Of a DNA stretch of 64,000 nt, positions 1 through 8,865 are shown in pieces. The notes under the pieces were generated by a model, which was not told the DNA's origin, searched no databases, and was given only the letters and a program-made list of their open reading frames with translations. Position 1 is the stretch's first letter, and each line of letters starts with the position of its first letter. Origin of the DNA: Lachnoclostridium sp. An118. Its GTDB lineage: Bacteria; Bacillota; Clostridia; Lachnospirales; Lachnospiraceae. Made by a program: the position numbers and the translations under genes. The DNA lies in the NCBI RefSeq assembly GCF_002160985.1, contig NZ_NFLQ01000005.1, forward strand, positions 1-64,000. The letters are read 5' to 3'.

Positions 1-154
1 GGGGCTTATAAAAGTGCCTCTACTCTCGGTGCTGCCATTCTAAATCTCTCAAAAAATGGGCAGATTGGTACTTTGGGTAGACATAGCTATTTTTTTATTG
101 CAGTTTGCGGAAACTCAAGAAGATGCCCTCCGGGACATGGGGAAGGCAAAAAGA
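1..154. other. Left edge, no gene assigned
   Basis: This stretch lies downstream of comEC. I see no coding frame with a ribosome site that I trust. It is more AT-rich than the flanking gene. The plus frame from base 1 is open into comEC but is antisense there and looks like a shadow. No terminator with a clear U-tract was found, so comEC transcription may continue past the window edge. Confidence 0.3.
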
Positions 155-2452
155 TCATGGCAGGAATCTTCGGATGCGCATGGTCCTTCCATCTGTCACT
201 ATCGTCACAGAGCCGCTCTGCGCTGTCTGGTACACAGAGCATCTCTCTCGGCGCAGCCGGTCCAGCGTCTCCTGGTGGGGATGCCCGTAGCGGTTGTCCC
301 TGCCAGCCGAGATGAGAGCAGCGCTTGGAGACGCCTTTTGGAGAAACGATTCCGATGTGGAATTTCTTGAGCCGTGATGGGCCGTCTTCAGCACATCGTA
401 AGTCTTCTTAAGCCTCTGCTCCAGCGCCTCCTCCCCCTCTCCCTCCACGTCCCCTGTAAGGAGCATGTCAAAGTCCCCGCAGGATATATCCAGCACGAGG
501 GAGGCCCCGTTTCCCGGCTCCATCTCATCCTCCTCCCCGGGCTGGAGGCAGGTCACTGTAAGGCTGCCGCAGGACAGAGTTCCTCCCCTGTCCATGACCG
601 CGACAGGAACACCCCTGCTTTTTGCCTTCCCCGCCAGAGCCTTCAGCTCCTCATCCCAAACGCCGGGGACAGGCAGCACAAGACAACTCACCTTCACACC
701 TGTCTCCTGCCTGTCGAGCAGCTCCTCCACTGCGTTCATGTGGTCGCTGTCCCCGTGGGTCACAAACACATAGTCCAGCACCCCCACGCCCTCCGCCTTC
801 AAAAACGGCTCGACCCTGTATCTGCCGGCCTGGTCCGTATCGCTGCTGCCCCCGTCCACGAGGATAGCTGTCCCGTCGTCCGCACGGATGAAGCTGCTGT
901 CTCCCTGTCCCACATCCAGCATGGTGATCTCCACCTGTCCAAGGCTTCCCAGGCCGGAGGCAGGTCCGGCAAAAAGAAGGACAGCCGCCCCGGCAAAGAC
1001 AGGCACAAGGGCCCTGCGCCTCTCCGCCGGGCTTTCTCTGCCTCCGGCCCTTTTCTTTTTCTTCGCCAGCACCCAGAGGACTATGGTGATACCCAAAGTC
1101 AGGTAATAGAACCAGACCGCCCCCATATCCGGCTGTCCTGTCACGAGACGGCTCCCCGGAAGGGAGAGGGCTGCCAGGCAGCTGACTTCGTAGATGTCCA
1201 GTATCCTGCTCCCCATCCAGACAAGTGCCTGCCCGGCCGGCTCCACCGCCATATACATAAGGCTGCCTGTCATCCCCAGGAAGAGGAGGGCTGACATGAG
1301 GGGGATGACGAGCAGATTCAAAAAGACCGAGCAGAGTGGAAACTCAAAATAGTGGTACAGAGTGACGGGCAGGAGGATCATCTGCACGCCCAGACTGGAC
1401 TGCAGCGCCTGCACAAGTCCCTTCTTCGCTCTTACCGGAAGGCTCTTCTCCTTCTCCGGGCGCCGGTCTTTCCCTCTACCGGCCTGCCGCTCCTTCCCGG
1501 ATGGCCGCATCAGCTCTCCAAGGATCCACATCCCCAGGATAGCTCCGAAGGACATCTGAAATCCCCCGTCGTAAAAGGCAAGCGGCTGCCACAGGATGAC
1601 CACAGCTGCCGCCGCGGCCAGAGCGGTGATCATGTCGTAAGCCCTGCCTGCCATGTCCGCCCCCACCCGCAGGAGGAACATGACAAGAGAGCGGAGAACC
1701 GCAACGCCTGTGCCGATCATGAGGATATACAGGAGCAGGAAGCCGATGCCCAGAAGGCCGCCTGCCAGATAGGAGCCTGTGCGCCGCCTCAGGAGCTGGT
1801 AGGAGCCGATGCCGATAAAAGACAGGTGAAGCCCCGATATGGAAAGGATGTGGGCAATGCCATTGACCTGGTAGAGCTCCTTTGTCTCCGGGTCCATGCC
1901 CTGCCGGTCTCCCAAGATCATGGCCGCCAGGATTCCCCCGTCCTTCTCTCCCGCCGCCTCAAGGAGAGCCTTCCTCCACTCTCCCCGGAACCTCTCAAGG
2001 GTGTCCCGCAGGTGCCAGAAGGAGTCGTCCTTCACCTCCACGCTCTGTGCCCACAGGCCCACGTGGATATTCTGCCTCTGATAATAGAACTGCTGGTCAA
2101 AATTACCGGGATTTCGCGCCTCGTCAAAGAAAAAGAGCTGTCCACTGGCGCGCAGGATATTGCCTGTCCGAAGATCCGTCTTCTCGGGATCGTATAAGAT
2201 AATGCCGGCCTCCTCTACAGTCCGGCCGGACTTTGTGATAGAATTGTCTCTCAGATAAAACACATGGTATTCTGCCCTCTCCTCCTGTTTCCACACCTGA
2301 CCCTCTACAAGGACCGTATCGTCCTCCCTAAAGGCCGCCTGGACAGGGGGCTTCCGGAGCTCCTCCAGGAAGCGGTCTCCGCCCAGGTGCACGGCCAGAA
2401 AGGCGGCCAGCAGAAAGAGCGAGCAAAAAATAAACAATCGCCTTTCTTTCAA
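155..2452 (-). CDS. comEC: ComEC/Rec2 DNA-uptake channel protein
   Basis: Predicted inner-membrane channel that moves single-stranded DNA into the cell during natural transformation. The 765-residue product has the family's full three-part build: an N-terminal soluble part (to about residue 190), a polytopic competence domain containing the signature around GIAHILSISGLHLSFIG, and a C-terminal metallo-beta-lactamase-like domain from about residue 515 (LDVGQGDSSF, then THGDSDHMNA with metal-binding His/Asp). Length fits an intact Bacillus-type ComEC. Its ATG overlaps the stop of the GerMN gene by 4 nt, so the two are translationally coupled. It is the last visible gene of an operon that begins with a comEA-like gene. 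Confidence 0.95.
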   Translation of the reverse strand: MKERRLFIFCSLFLLAAFLAVHLGGDRFLEELRKPPVQAAFREDDTVLVEGQVWKQEERAEYHVFYLRDNSITKSGRTVEEAGIILYDPEKTDLRTGNILRASGQLFFFDEARNPGNFDQQFYYQRQNIHVGLWAQSVEVKDDSFWHLRDTLERFRGEWRKALLEAAGEKDGGILAAMILGDRQGMDPETKELYQVNGIAHILSISGLHLSFIGIGSYQLLRRRTGSYLAGGLLGIGFLLLYILMIGTGVAVLRSLVMFLLRVGADMAGRAYDMITALAAAAAVVILWQPLAFYDGGFQMSFGAILGMWILGELMRPSGKERQAGRGKDRRPEKEKSLPVRAKKGLVQALQSSLGVQMILLPVTLYHYFEFPLCSVFLNLLVIPLMSALLFLGMTGSLMYMAVEPAGQALVWMGSRILDIYEVSCLAALSLPGSRLVTGQPDMGAVWFYYLTLGITIVLWVLAKKKKRAGGRESPAERRRALVPVFAGAAVLLFAGPASGLGSLGQVEITMLDVGQGDSSFIRADDGTAILVDGGSSDTDQAGRYRVEPFLKAEGVGVLDYVFVTHGDSDHMNAVEELLDRQETGVKVSCLVLPVPGVWDEELKALAGKAKSRGVPVAVMDRGGTLSCGSLTVTCLQPGEEDEMEPGNGASLVLDISCGDFDMLLTGDVEGEGEEALEQRLKKTYDVLKTAHHGSRNSTSESFLQKASPSAALISAGRDNRYGHPHQETLDRLRRERCSVYQTAQSGSVTIVTDGRTMRIRRFLP

Positions 2453-3408
2453 TGTGATTCCGTTTCCTCCACCAGATCCGGATTTCTCTCAAAGGGCCGG
2501 CTCAGATCCACCGTGTTCCGAAAGCTGATGTCTGACTCTCCGTTCACAGATATCTGCACGGCCCGGACCTCCCCGTCCCCGTTATCCACAAGGGAGTTCA
2601 CCAGGGAGTAGACGACCAGCTCCGGGGAGACCTGGTAGTCCTGGGCGAGAAATCCCTCATCAAAATTTACATAGCAGATGCCATCCTTTACAGAAACACC
2701 CAGGAGCATCGCGTCCGCCGGCAGCGTGTCCTGGCTCTCCTGTGTCCGGGGCCCCTTTAGGAGCTGCTCCAGGATCAGCTTCTGCAGGGATGTATTACTG
2801 TTGTATCTCACGTTTACCGTTTCCACTGCCAGGCCGTTTCCGTCAGCAGCCGCAAAATAAAGGGTCAGTTCTGTCTTCTGATAAGAATTCAGAGCTGAGC
2901 CGATATTCTGCACAAAATCATCTGCTCCCATGTAGCCTGTCTCTGTCCCGTCCGCCTCCCTGAGAGGCTGGTCACCTATAAAAAAGCGCACCCGGCTGAC
3001 TCCCTCTATCTGAGTGAGGGACTGGACCACCGCGGCACGCAGCAGCACCTCGCTCTTTTTGGGGAGACTGCTGTAGGAGTCGCCAAAGGTCAGGTCCAGC
3101 TTCCCGTTCTGCAGGGACTTCACCTCCACAGACACCTCCGCGGGGATCGCGCTCACATACCCGTCCGGGTTTTCCGGGGTTCTCATCTCATCCAGCGCCT
3201 CCTGCACCGTATCCCCGGCCTCTTCTCCGGATGGCTGCCAGGCCACCGGCACAAGGGACGATCCTCCCTGTTCCACATAGAGCAGATACTCCTCCCCCGG
3301 TTCCGGGATGCTCCTGTCCCTCCCACATCCGGAGAGATTCCCCAGGGTCAGGAGAAAGGCTGCCGACAGAGCCGCCCCCCTCTTCATGGAACTATACAGA
3401 TTTTTCAT
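2449..3408 (-). CDS. GerMN-domain lipoprotein
   Basis: Predicted extracytoplasmic lipoprotein of 319 residues. The chosen ATG at 3408 has AGGAGG nine bases upstream; a longer frame reaches 3453 but lacks a site. The N-terminus is a signal peptide ending in the lipobox LSGC. Two GerMN (sporulation/spore germination) modules follow, roughly residues 45-165 and 185-300, the second with the typical GPxxxxxxDTLPADAxLLGVSVKDG pattern in part. It follows a response regulator and a sensor kinase, as lpqB follows mtrAB in actinobacteria, so a role in sensing wall or germination state through the kinase is possible (inference). GerM of Bacillus works in sporulation and germination. Confidence 0.88.
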   Translation of the reverse strand: MKNLYSSMKRGAALSAAFLLTLGNLSGCGRDRSIPEPGEEYLLYVEQGGSSLVPVAWQPSGEEAGDTVQEALDEMRTPENPDGYVSAIPAEVSVEVKSLQNGKLDLTFGDSYSSLPKKSEVLLRAAVVQSLTQIEGVSRVRFFIGDQPLREADGTETGYMGADDFVQNIGSALNSYQKTELTLYFAAADGNGLAVETVNVRYNSNTSLQKLILEQLLKGPRTQESQDTLPADAMLLGVSVKDGICYVNFDEGFLAQDYQVSPELVVYSLVNSLVDNGDGEVRAVQISVNGESDISFRNTVDLSRPFERNPDLVEETESH

Positions 3409-3475
3409 CTTCAGGGACCTCCTTCCTGTCTTCCCTGGCAGAGTACTTCCCACACAGAGGGCTCTGCCGGGATGT

Positions 3476-4897
3476 TCAGACGATATAGCTCAGGGGGATC
3501 CGCACCGTAAATGTGGTCCCCTCTCCCACCTGGCTGTACACCTTGACCGCGCCTCTGTGAAGGACCACGGCATTTCTGGCAATGGCAAGTCCGAGCCCGG
3601 TGCCGCCGATCTCTCTGGAGTGGGATTTATCCACCCGGTAAAACCTCTCGAAGATATGCTCCTGGGCCTCCTGGGGGATGCCGATACCCGAGTCCGCCAC
3701 CTCGATATAGAAAAATTTGTGGTCTGCGTTCAGGGACACATGGACCCAGCCCCCTTCTGTATTGTACTTTACCGCATTCTCCACAAGGTTTGTAATAGCA
3801 AGCGAAAGCTTTACTTCGTCAACTTCTGCGTTTACCGGGCGGAAGCTCTCAAAGACCATTTCTATGTTGGCCGCAGCCGCGATGGGACGCAGCCTCTTCA
3901 GTATCTTCTCCACCAGCTCATTGATATTGGTCTGCTTCACATCCAGGGTGGAGGCGGTCTTATCCATCTTCACAAGGGACAAAAGGTCATTGATGATCTT
4001 GTCCTCCCGCTCGATCTCCTCCGACAGGTCCGCCATAAATTCCCTGTACAGCTCCACAGGCGCGTCCTCCTGCACCAGCAATGAATCCGCCAGCACCTTC
4101 ATGGATGTGATGGGCGTCTTCAGCTCGTGGGACACATTGGCCACAAACTCCTGCCTGGAGTCGTCCAGCGTCTTCAGACGGCCCAGCATCTTGTTGAAGG
4201 CCTCGGACAGGAGGCTTGTCTCGGTGTAGGCGTTTTCGTGGAGATAGTTGCTGTCATAGCCCTCGCTGACCGCCTCGATGGAGGAGGTGATCCTGGCAAA
4301 GGGCCGGACCATGACAGAGCCCAGTACGACGGCGAGGGCAGCCACCAGAAGGGCCGTCACTCCCACCGCAACCCAGGCTGTGCTGTCCAGAACATCCAGG
4401 CTGTCCAGGACAGAGTCCGCCGACACACTGGCCAGCAGGACGCCTGTCACCTGACTGCTTCCGGGCGCAAACACAGGGGAGGTCACCTCAATATACTGGT
4501 TGTCCGGGTCATAGATCTTTGTCCCTTCTCCCTCAAAGCACTGGATCACATCCTCAGACACGATGATCTTCCCCGTGTCCAGGTCGTATGTATCCTCTGT
4601 GATCTGATACTGGCTGTTGATGAGCATGATGCGGCCGTTATAAATATCAGACAGCTGCTCCAGCTCACTCTCCAGCACCTCCGAAAGGCCCGCGTCAGGA
4701 TATCCCCCGGCGCCTATCTGGTTGCACAGGATCGTGCACTGGTTCTGCAGCTGGGCGGTCCGCACGTCAACCGCCCTGCTTTCATAGCTTTCCAGGATAA
4801 CAGCTTTCAAGACGATGCAGGGAATGATCCCCACCGCTATAAAAAGAAAGATAATTCGGAACTTCAGACTTTTTAAAAAATGATTTCTGAAATACAA
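3476..4897 (-). CDS. Sensor histidine kinase (HAMP, HisKA, HATPase)
   Basis: Membrane sensor kinase expected to phosphorylate the response regulator encoded just upstream. I choose a TTG start at 4897 (473 residues): it sits five bases after an AGGGG site and directly behind the regulator's stop, and gives a normal N-terminus with a membrane helix at about residues 13-32. An extracytoplasmic sensor region follows, then a second helix near residue 190, a HAMP linker, HisKA with the phospho-acceptor in NVSHELKTPITS, and an ATPase domain with N-box (NLVENAVKYN), DSGIGIP and GTGLGLAI motifs. The longer frame to 5017 would overlap the regulator by over 100 bases and is rejected. Confidence 0.93.
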   Translation of the reverse strand: MYFRNHFLKSLKFRIIFLFIAVGIIPCIVLKAVILESYESRAVDVRTAQLQNQCTILCNQIGAGGYPDAGLSEVLESELEQLSDIYNGRIMLINSQYQITEDTYDLDTGKIIVSEDVIQCFEGEGTKIYDPDNQYIEVTSPVFAPGSSQVTGVLLASVSADSVLDSLDVLDSTAWVAVGVTALLVAALAVVLGSVMVRPFARITSSIEAVSEGYDSNYLHENAYTETSLLSEAFNKMLGRLKTLDDSRQEFVANVSHELKTPITSMKVLADSLLVQEDAPVELYREFMADLSEEIEREDKIINDLLSLVKMDKTASTLDVKQTNINELVEKILKRLRPIAAAANIEMVFESFRPVNAEVDEVKLSLAITNLVENAVKYNTEGGWVHVSLNADHKFFYIEVADSGIGIPQEAQEHIFERFYRVDKSHSREIGGTGLGLAIARNAVVLHRGAVKVYSQVGEGTTFTVRIPLSYIV

Positions 4898-4898
4898 T

Positions 4899-5588
4899 CT
4901 AACCCCTGAAATAGTAACCAACTCCCCACTTCGTGTACACATATTTCGGATCGCTGGGCTGCGTCTCGATCTTCTCCCTGAGTCTTCGGATATGTACATC
5001 CACCGTGCGCACGTCACCCGGATACTCGTAGCCCCACACGAGGTTCAGCAGGTTTTCCCGGCTGTACACCTTATTCGGGTGGGTGGCCAGAAGCTCAAGA
5101 AGGTCAAACTCCTTTGCAGTCAGGTTGATCTCCCGGTCCCCTATCACTACTCTGCGGCTCTCGCAGTCTATCCGCATATCCCCCTTGGCCACAATGCTCC
5201 CGTCTTCCCTCTGGTCCTTCCTTTTGCCGGTGCGGCGTATGATGGCCTTTATCCTAGCCTTCACCTCCAGGATATTGAAGGGCTTTGTGATGTAGTCGTC
5301 GGCGCCGTACTCCAGCCCCAGTATCTTGTCCATATCCTCCCCCTTGGCAGTCAGCATGATGATGGGGACATCCGAGTACTCCCGGATCTGTCTGCACACC
5401 TCAAAGCCGTCCTTCTTGGGCAGCATGACATCCAGAAGGATGATATCGTATGTATTTTCAGCGGCCAGCTTCAGAGCCTCCTCCCCATCGTAGGCGCAGT
5501 CCACTTCCATGTCATCCTGCTCCAGGCTGAACCGTATGCCCTTCACGATCAGCTTTTCATCATCCACAACCAATACTTTCCAACCCAT
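4899..5588 (-). CDS. OmpR/PhoB-type response regulator
   Basis: DNA-binding regulator of 229 residues, partner of the adjacent kinase. The receiver domain carries the acidic pair DD at residues 9-10, the phospho-acceptor Asp in LLDVMLP near residue 53, the conserved Thr in MLTAKG and Lys in ITKPF. A winged-helix DNA-binding domain fills about residues 130-229 (LTAKEFDLLELL, VDVHIRRLREKIE). The sequence resembles the WalR/MtrA/PhoP branch. No target sites can be named from this window. The stop is adjacent to the kinase start, so both proteins are made from one transcript. Confidence 0.95.
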   Translation of the reverse strand: MGWKVLVVDDEKLIVKGIRFSLEQDDMEVDCAYDGEEALKLAAENTYDIILLDVMLPKKDGFEVCRQIREYSDVPIIMLTAKGEDMDKILGLEYGADDYITKPFNILEVKARIKAIIRRTGKRKDQREDGSIVAKGDMRIDCESRRVVIGDREINLTAKEFDLLELLATHPNKVYSRENLLNLVWGYEYPGDVRTVDVHIRRLREKIETQPSDPKYVYTKWGVGYYFRG

Positions 5589-5620
5589 AATGTCTCCCTT
5601 AGCTTTTCATTGTTCTGTCG

Positions 5621-6220
5621 TCACACAGTAATTTCATCTTTCAGCTTCTCGTAGATGCCTTCCTTGATGCCGTCCACGTTCATGATGTCCTCCGGCGCCC
5701 GGAAACCTCCCTCTTCCTCCCGGTAGGTGATAATGGCCTCCGCCCGGGTCTGTCCGATGCCGGTGAGAGTCATCAGTTCCTCCAGGCCGGCGGTGTTCAG
5801 ATTCACTTTTCCTGCTCCCTGCTCCGGGGAAGGGGACGCCGTCTCTCCGGGGACAGCGGCCGCCTCCTCCCTGGAGGGGACATAGACCTTCTGCCCGTCC
5901 TCCGCCAGCTGGGCCAGGTTCAGGCTCTCCGGGACAGCCCCATCAAGAGTGCCGCCTGCGGACTCTATGGCCTGATACACACGGGCACCTGCGGGCAGCT
6001 CATAGACTCCCGGAGATGCCACCTGCCCACACACATACACACAGATGACATCCTCCTCTTTTTCGGGCTCTTCATCTGCCCCGTCTGAAACATCCTCCTC
6101 ATCTGTCTCTTCCAGAGAGATCTCCTCTATGCCGGAGCTCTCTTTCTCTCTCTTACATCCACTCAAACAGGCGGTCAGGATCACAAGGACCCAGAGGACC
6201 GCTGTCAGTCTTCTACGCAT
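5621..6220 (-). CDS. comEA: ComEA-like DNA-binding lipoprotein (SLBB and helix-hairpin-helix)
   Basis: Predicted surface DNA receptor of the transformation machinery, 199 residues. The ATG at 6220 is chosen because GGAGAA lies six to seven bases upstream; the frame to 6310 runs into the neighbour. The N-terminus is a lipoprotein signal ending LSGC, followed by a Glu/Asp-rich linker, an SLBB domain (ICVYVCGQVASPGVYELP onward) and a C-terminal helix-hairpin-helix pair (VNLNTAGLEELMTLTGIG). Most ComEA proteins are held by an uncleaved helix, so the lipobox is a mild oddity. It heads the operon that ends with comEC. Confidence 0.9.
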   Translation of the reverse strand: MRRRLTAVLWVLVILTACLSGCKREKESSGIEEISLEETDEEDVSDGADEEPEKEEDVICVYVCGQVASPGVYELPAGARVYQAIESAGGTLDGAVPESLNLAQLAEDGQKVYVPSREEAAAVPGETASPSPEQGAGKVNLNTAGLEELMTLTGIGQTRAEAIITYREEEGGFRAPEDIMNVDGIKEGIYEKLKDEITV

Positions 6221-6281
6221 GATTTTCTCCTTTACAGCCGTGTTCCAGCTGCGGACACCCCTCTTATGCCTAGATAAGATC

Positions 6282-6310
6282 ATTGTACTATTTCCACTGG
6301 AAAATTGCAA
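6282..6310 (-). promoter_or_regulatory. Putative sigma-A promoter of the comEA-comEC operon
   Basis: On the minus strand TTGCAA (6305-6310) and TACAAT (6282-6287) are separated by 17 bp. It lies inside the 3' end of the upstream membrane-protein gene and gives a leader of about 55 nt to comEA. Confidence 0.6.
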
Positions 6311-6719
6311 CTCCGATCAGGGCCAGCGCCATGCCTCCCACCTTCCGCCACTCCAGGGGTTCTTTCTCCACACCGAAAAGCCCTGCCAGCTCAATGAGAT
6401 AGGCCACGATAAGCTGGGCTATGACAATGAGGAGCGCCGCCTTGGCGGGACCCAGCTGCTCCATGCTGCGGATGACTGTCCAGGTGATCCCCGCTCCGAT
6501 GACGCCGCCAAGAAGCATATACTTAGGCTCCACCCGGGCAATGGCGCCAAAGCTGTCTCTGCCCGCAAAAAACCAGACTCCCAGGCAGACAGCGAGGGCC
6601 GAGAACTGCACCCAGGCATTGCTCACATACTCTCCTGTTGTCTTGGTCACCTGGGTGTTGAATACGCCCTGTATGCTCATAAGTGCGCCTGATAATAGCG
6701 CGATAAAAAAACCGGCCAT
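6288..6719 (-). CDS. DMT-family membrane protein (DUF606/YdcZ type)
   Basis: Small integral membrane protein of 143 residues with five hydrophobic segments, the length and build of the DUF606/YdcZ branch of the drug/metabolite transporter superfamily. The starting segment FIALLSGALMSIQGVFNTQ and the ending KVGGMALALIGVAIFQ are typical of the family. Many members occur as pairs of half-transporters; no partner is seen here, so it may work as a homodimer. Substrate is unknown. It lies 73 bp after argD on the same strand and could be read from the arginine operon, but its own ribosome site GGAAGG is present. Confidence 0.85.
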   Translation of the reverse strand: MAGFFIALLSGALMSIQGVFNTQVTKTTGEYVSNAWVQFSALAVCLGVWFFAGRDSFGAIARVEPKYMLLGGVIGAGITWTVIRSMEQLGPAKAALLIVIAQLIVAYLIELAGLFGVEKEPLEWRKVGGMALALIGVAIFQWK

Positions 6720-6792
6720 AGAAAATCACTTCCTTCCTGTTGATCAGAAGTTAGTATTTCCCACAGCCGGCCTGTATATTCCGCCAGACTTT

Positions 6793-7971
6793 TTAAAGTA
6801 CTTTTTCCAGCTTTTCGATCATCTCATCCACATGCTCTTCTGTGATGATAAGAGGCGGCACCATGCGGAGTACATTTCCACCCGCCGTGATGACTAAAAG
6901 TCCCTCTTTCTGGGCCTTCACAACGACCTCTCCCACCGGCACATTCAGCACAAGTCCCTGCATCAGGCCTTTTCCTCTGCGCATCTCCACAGACTCTTTG
7001 CGCTCTGCCAGGGCATCCAGCTGTGCCTCCAGGTAGGCGCCCACCTTCTTCACGTGGTCACAGATCTTTTCCTTCTCGAAAATGTCCAGCACTGCGCTGA
7101 CCGCCGCGCACACGAAGGGATTCCCCCCGTAGGTGGTGCCGTGGTCTCCCGGAGCCAGGGATTTTTCAGCCACTTTCTCAGTCATGGCAAAAGCCCCTAC
7201 CGGGACACCGCCGCCGATGGCTTTGGCCATGGCCATGATGTCCGGCTTTACGCCGTAATCCTGCCAGGCAAACATGGTGCCGGTGCGTCCCATACCGCAC
7301 TGGATCTCGTCCAGGATGAGGAGCACGTGATTCTCATCACAGAGCTTTCTCACCCCCTGCAGGAATGCCGGGTCAATAGGATAGATGCCTCCCTCTCCCT
7401 GGAGAGTCTCCATGATCACCGCGCAGGTATGCTCGTTCATCTGCTCCTTCACGCTGTCCAGATCATTGTAACGGGCAAATTTCACGCCCCCTATCAACGG
7501 TTCAAAAGGCGTCCGGTAGGCCTCGTTTCCTGTCACAGCCACTGCGCCCATCGTGCGCCCGTGGAAGGAGTGTTCCATGGCGATAAACTCATAGCGGCCA
7601 AAGCCCTCTGTGAAGGCGTACTTTCTGGCCGCCTTCAGGGCACCCTCAATGGCCTCTGTTCCACTGTTTGTAAAGAAGACACGGTCCATCTGAGCCGCCC
7701 TGGTCAGCTTCTCGGCCGCCTCCGCCGCCGGCTTGCTGTAGTACAGGTTGGAGGTGTGGAGCAGGGTGTCCACCTGGTTTTTCAGCGCCTCCGTGTACTC
7801 TTTATGTCCGTATCCAAGGCCGCACACAGCTATGCCTGCGGCAAAATCCAGGTATTTTTTCCCTTCTGTGTCATACAGGTATACACCCTCGCCTCTCTCC
7901 AGAACGATGGGATATCTGTTGTAGGTGTGCAGAAGCGACTGTTCCGCCTCATCGATCCATTTATTTGTCAT
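6793..7971 (-). CDS. argD: Acetylornithine aminotransferase
   Basis: PLP enzyme converting N-acetylglutamate semialdehyde to N-acetylornithine with glutamate as donor, fourth step of arginine synthesis. The 392-residue protein starts at ATG 7971, overlapping the end of argB by 11 nt; a frame to 7995 exists but is less likely. Family marks are visible: the PLP-phosphate loop [12 protein letters not shown], the Asp in [14 protein letters not shown], the catalytic Lys in [12 protein letters not shown], and [12 protein letters not shown]. Last gene of the argCJBD operon. Confidence 0.96.
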   Translation of the reverse strand: MTNKWIDEAEQSLLHTYNRYPIVLERGEGVYLYDTEGKKYLDFAAGIAVCGLGYGHKEYTEALKNQVDTLLHTSNLYYSKPAAEAAEKLTRAAQMDRVFFTNSGTEAIEGALKAARKYAFTEGFGRYEFIAMEHSFHGRTMGAVAVTGNEAYRTPFEPLIGGVKFARYNDLDSVKEQMNEHTCAVIMETLQGEGGIYPIDPAFLQGVRKLCDENHVLLILDEIQCGMGRTGTMFAWQDYGVKPDIMAMAKAIGGGVPVGAFAMTEKVAEKSLAPGDHGTTYGGNPFVCAAVSAVLDIFEKEKICDHVKKVGAYLEAQLDALAERKESVEMRRGKGLMQGLVLNVPVGEVVVKAQKEGLLVITAGGNVLRMVPPLIITEEHVDEMIEKLEKVL

Positions 7972-8860
7972 CGTAAAATCTGCTCCCTTCATCATCTAAG
8001 ATGGCGGTTCCGATACCTCTGTTGGTGAAGATCTCCAGCAGGAGGCAGTGGGGGATCCTGCCGTCCAGGATATGCACTCTGGAAACGCCGTTTTCAATTG
8101 CATCGATACAGTTGTTCAGCTTCGGGAGCATACCGCCTCCGATATAGCCCTCCTCCATCAGCTGTCTGGCCTCGGACACTTTCAGCTCTGAGATCAGCGT
8201 CTCCGGATCCCTGGGGTCCTTGTACACGCCCTCTATATCTGTCAAAAATGCCAGCTTCTCCGCGTGCATGGCCCTGGCGATGGCGCAGGCCGCGTCGTCC
8301 GCGTTGATGTTGTAGGTGTTGTTCTTGTCGTCCAGCCCTACAGGGCACACAATAGGAAGGAAATCCTTCTCCAGAAGGTCCCAGAGGATATCCGCATTCA
8401 CTTCCTTCACATCTCCCACAAAGCCGATGTCCTGCCCGTCAGAGAGCTTCTTTGTCACCCGCAGGAGGCCTCCGTCCTTGCCGCTGATGCCGATGGCCCG
8501 GACACCCAGTCCCTCCACGAACTGGACCAGCTCCTTATTGACCTTTCCAAGGACCATCTCCGCCAGCTCCATGGTGGCCTCGTCGGTCACCCGCAGACCG
8601 TTCACAAAGCGGGGCTCCATGCCCACCTTGCCCACCCAGCGGCTGATCTCCTTTCCGCCGCCGTGGACGATGATGGGCTTAAATCCCACCAGCTTCAGCA
8701 GGGTCACATCCTGGATCACTCTCTCTTTGAGGGTCTCGTCCACCATGGCGCTGCCGCCGTACTTCACAACAATAACTTTACGGTTAAACCGCTGGATATA
8801 GGGGAGGGCCTCGATGAGCACCTCTGCCTTATCCAGATATTTCTGCATATTGTTATCCAT
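7961..8860 (-). CDS. argB: Acetylglutamate kinase
   Basis: Phosphorylates N-acetylglutamate, second step of arginine synthesis. The 299-residue amino-acid-kinase fold shows VVKYGGSAM, the glycine-rich [11 protein letters not shown] and the ATP-binding [15 protein letters not shown]. An N-terminal helix of roughly 20 residues before the core ([18 protein letters not shown]) is the feature linked in the family to hexamer formation and feedback inhibition by arginine, so the enzyme is probably arginine-sensitive (inference). It lies 5 bp after argJ. Confidence 0.97.
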   Translation of the reverse strand: MDNNMQKYLDKAEVLIEALPYIQRFNRKVIVVKYGGSAMVDETLKERVIQDVTLLKLVGFKPIIVHGGGKEISRWVGKVGMEPRFVNGLRVTDEATMELAEMVLGKVNKELVQFVEGLGVRAIGISGKDGGLLRVTKKLSDGQDIGFVGDVKEVNADILWDLLEKDFLPIVCPVGLDDKNNTYNINADDAACAIARAMHAEKLAFLTDIEGVYKDPRDPETLISELKVSEARQLMEEGYIGGGMLPKLNNCIDAIENGVSRVHILDGRIPHCLLLEIFTNRGIGTAILDDEGSRFYDDK

Positions 8861-8865
8861 TTTTC

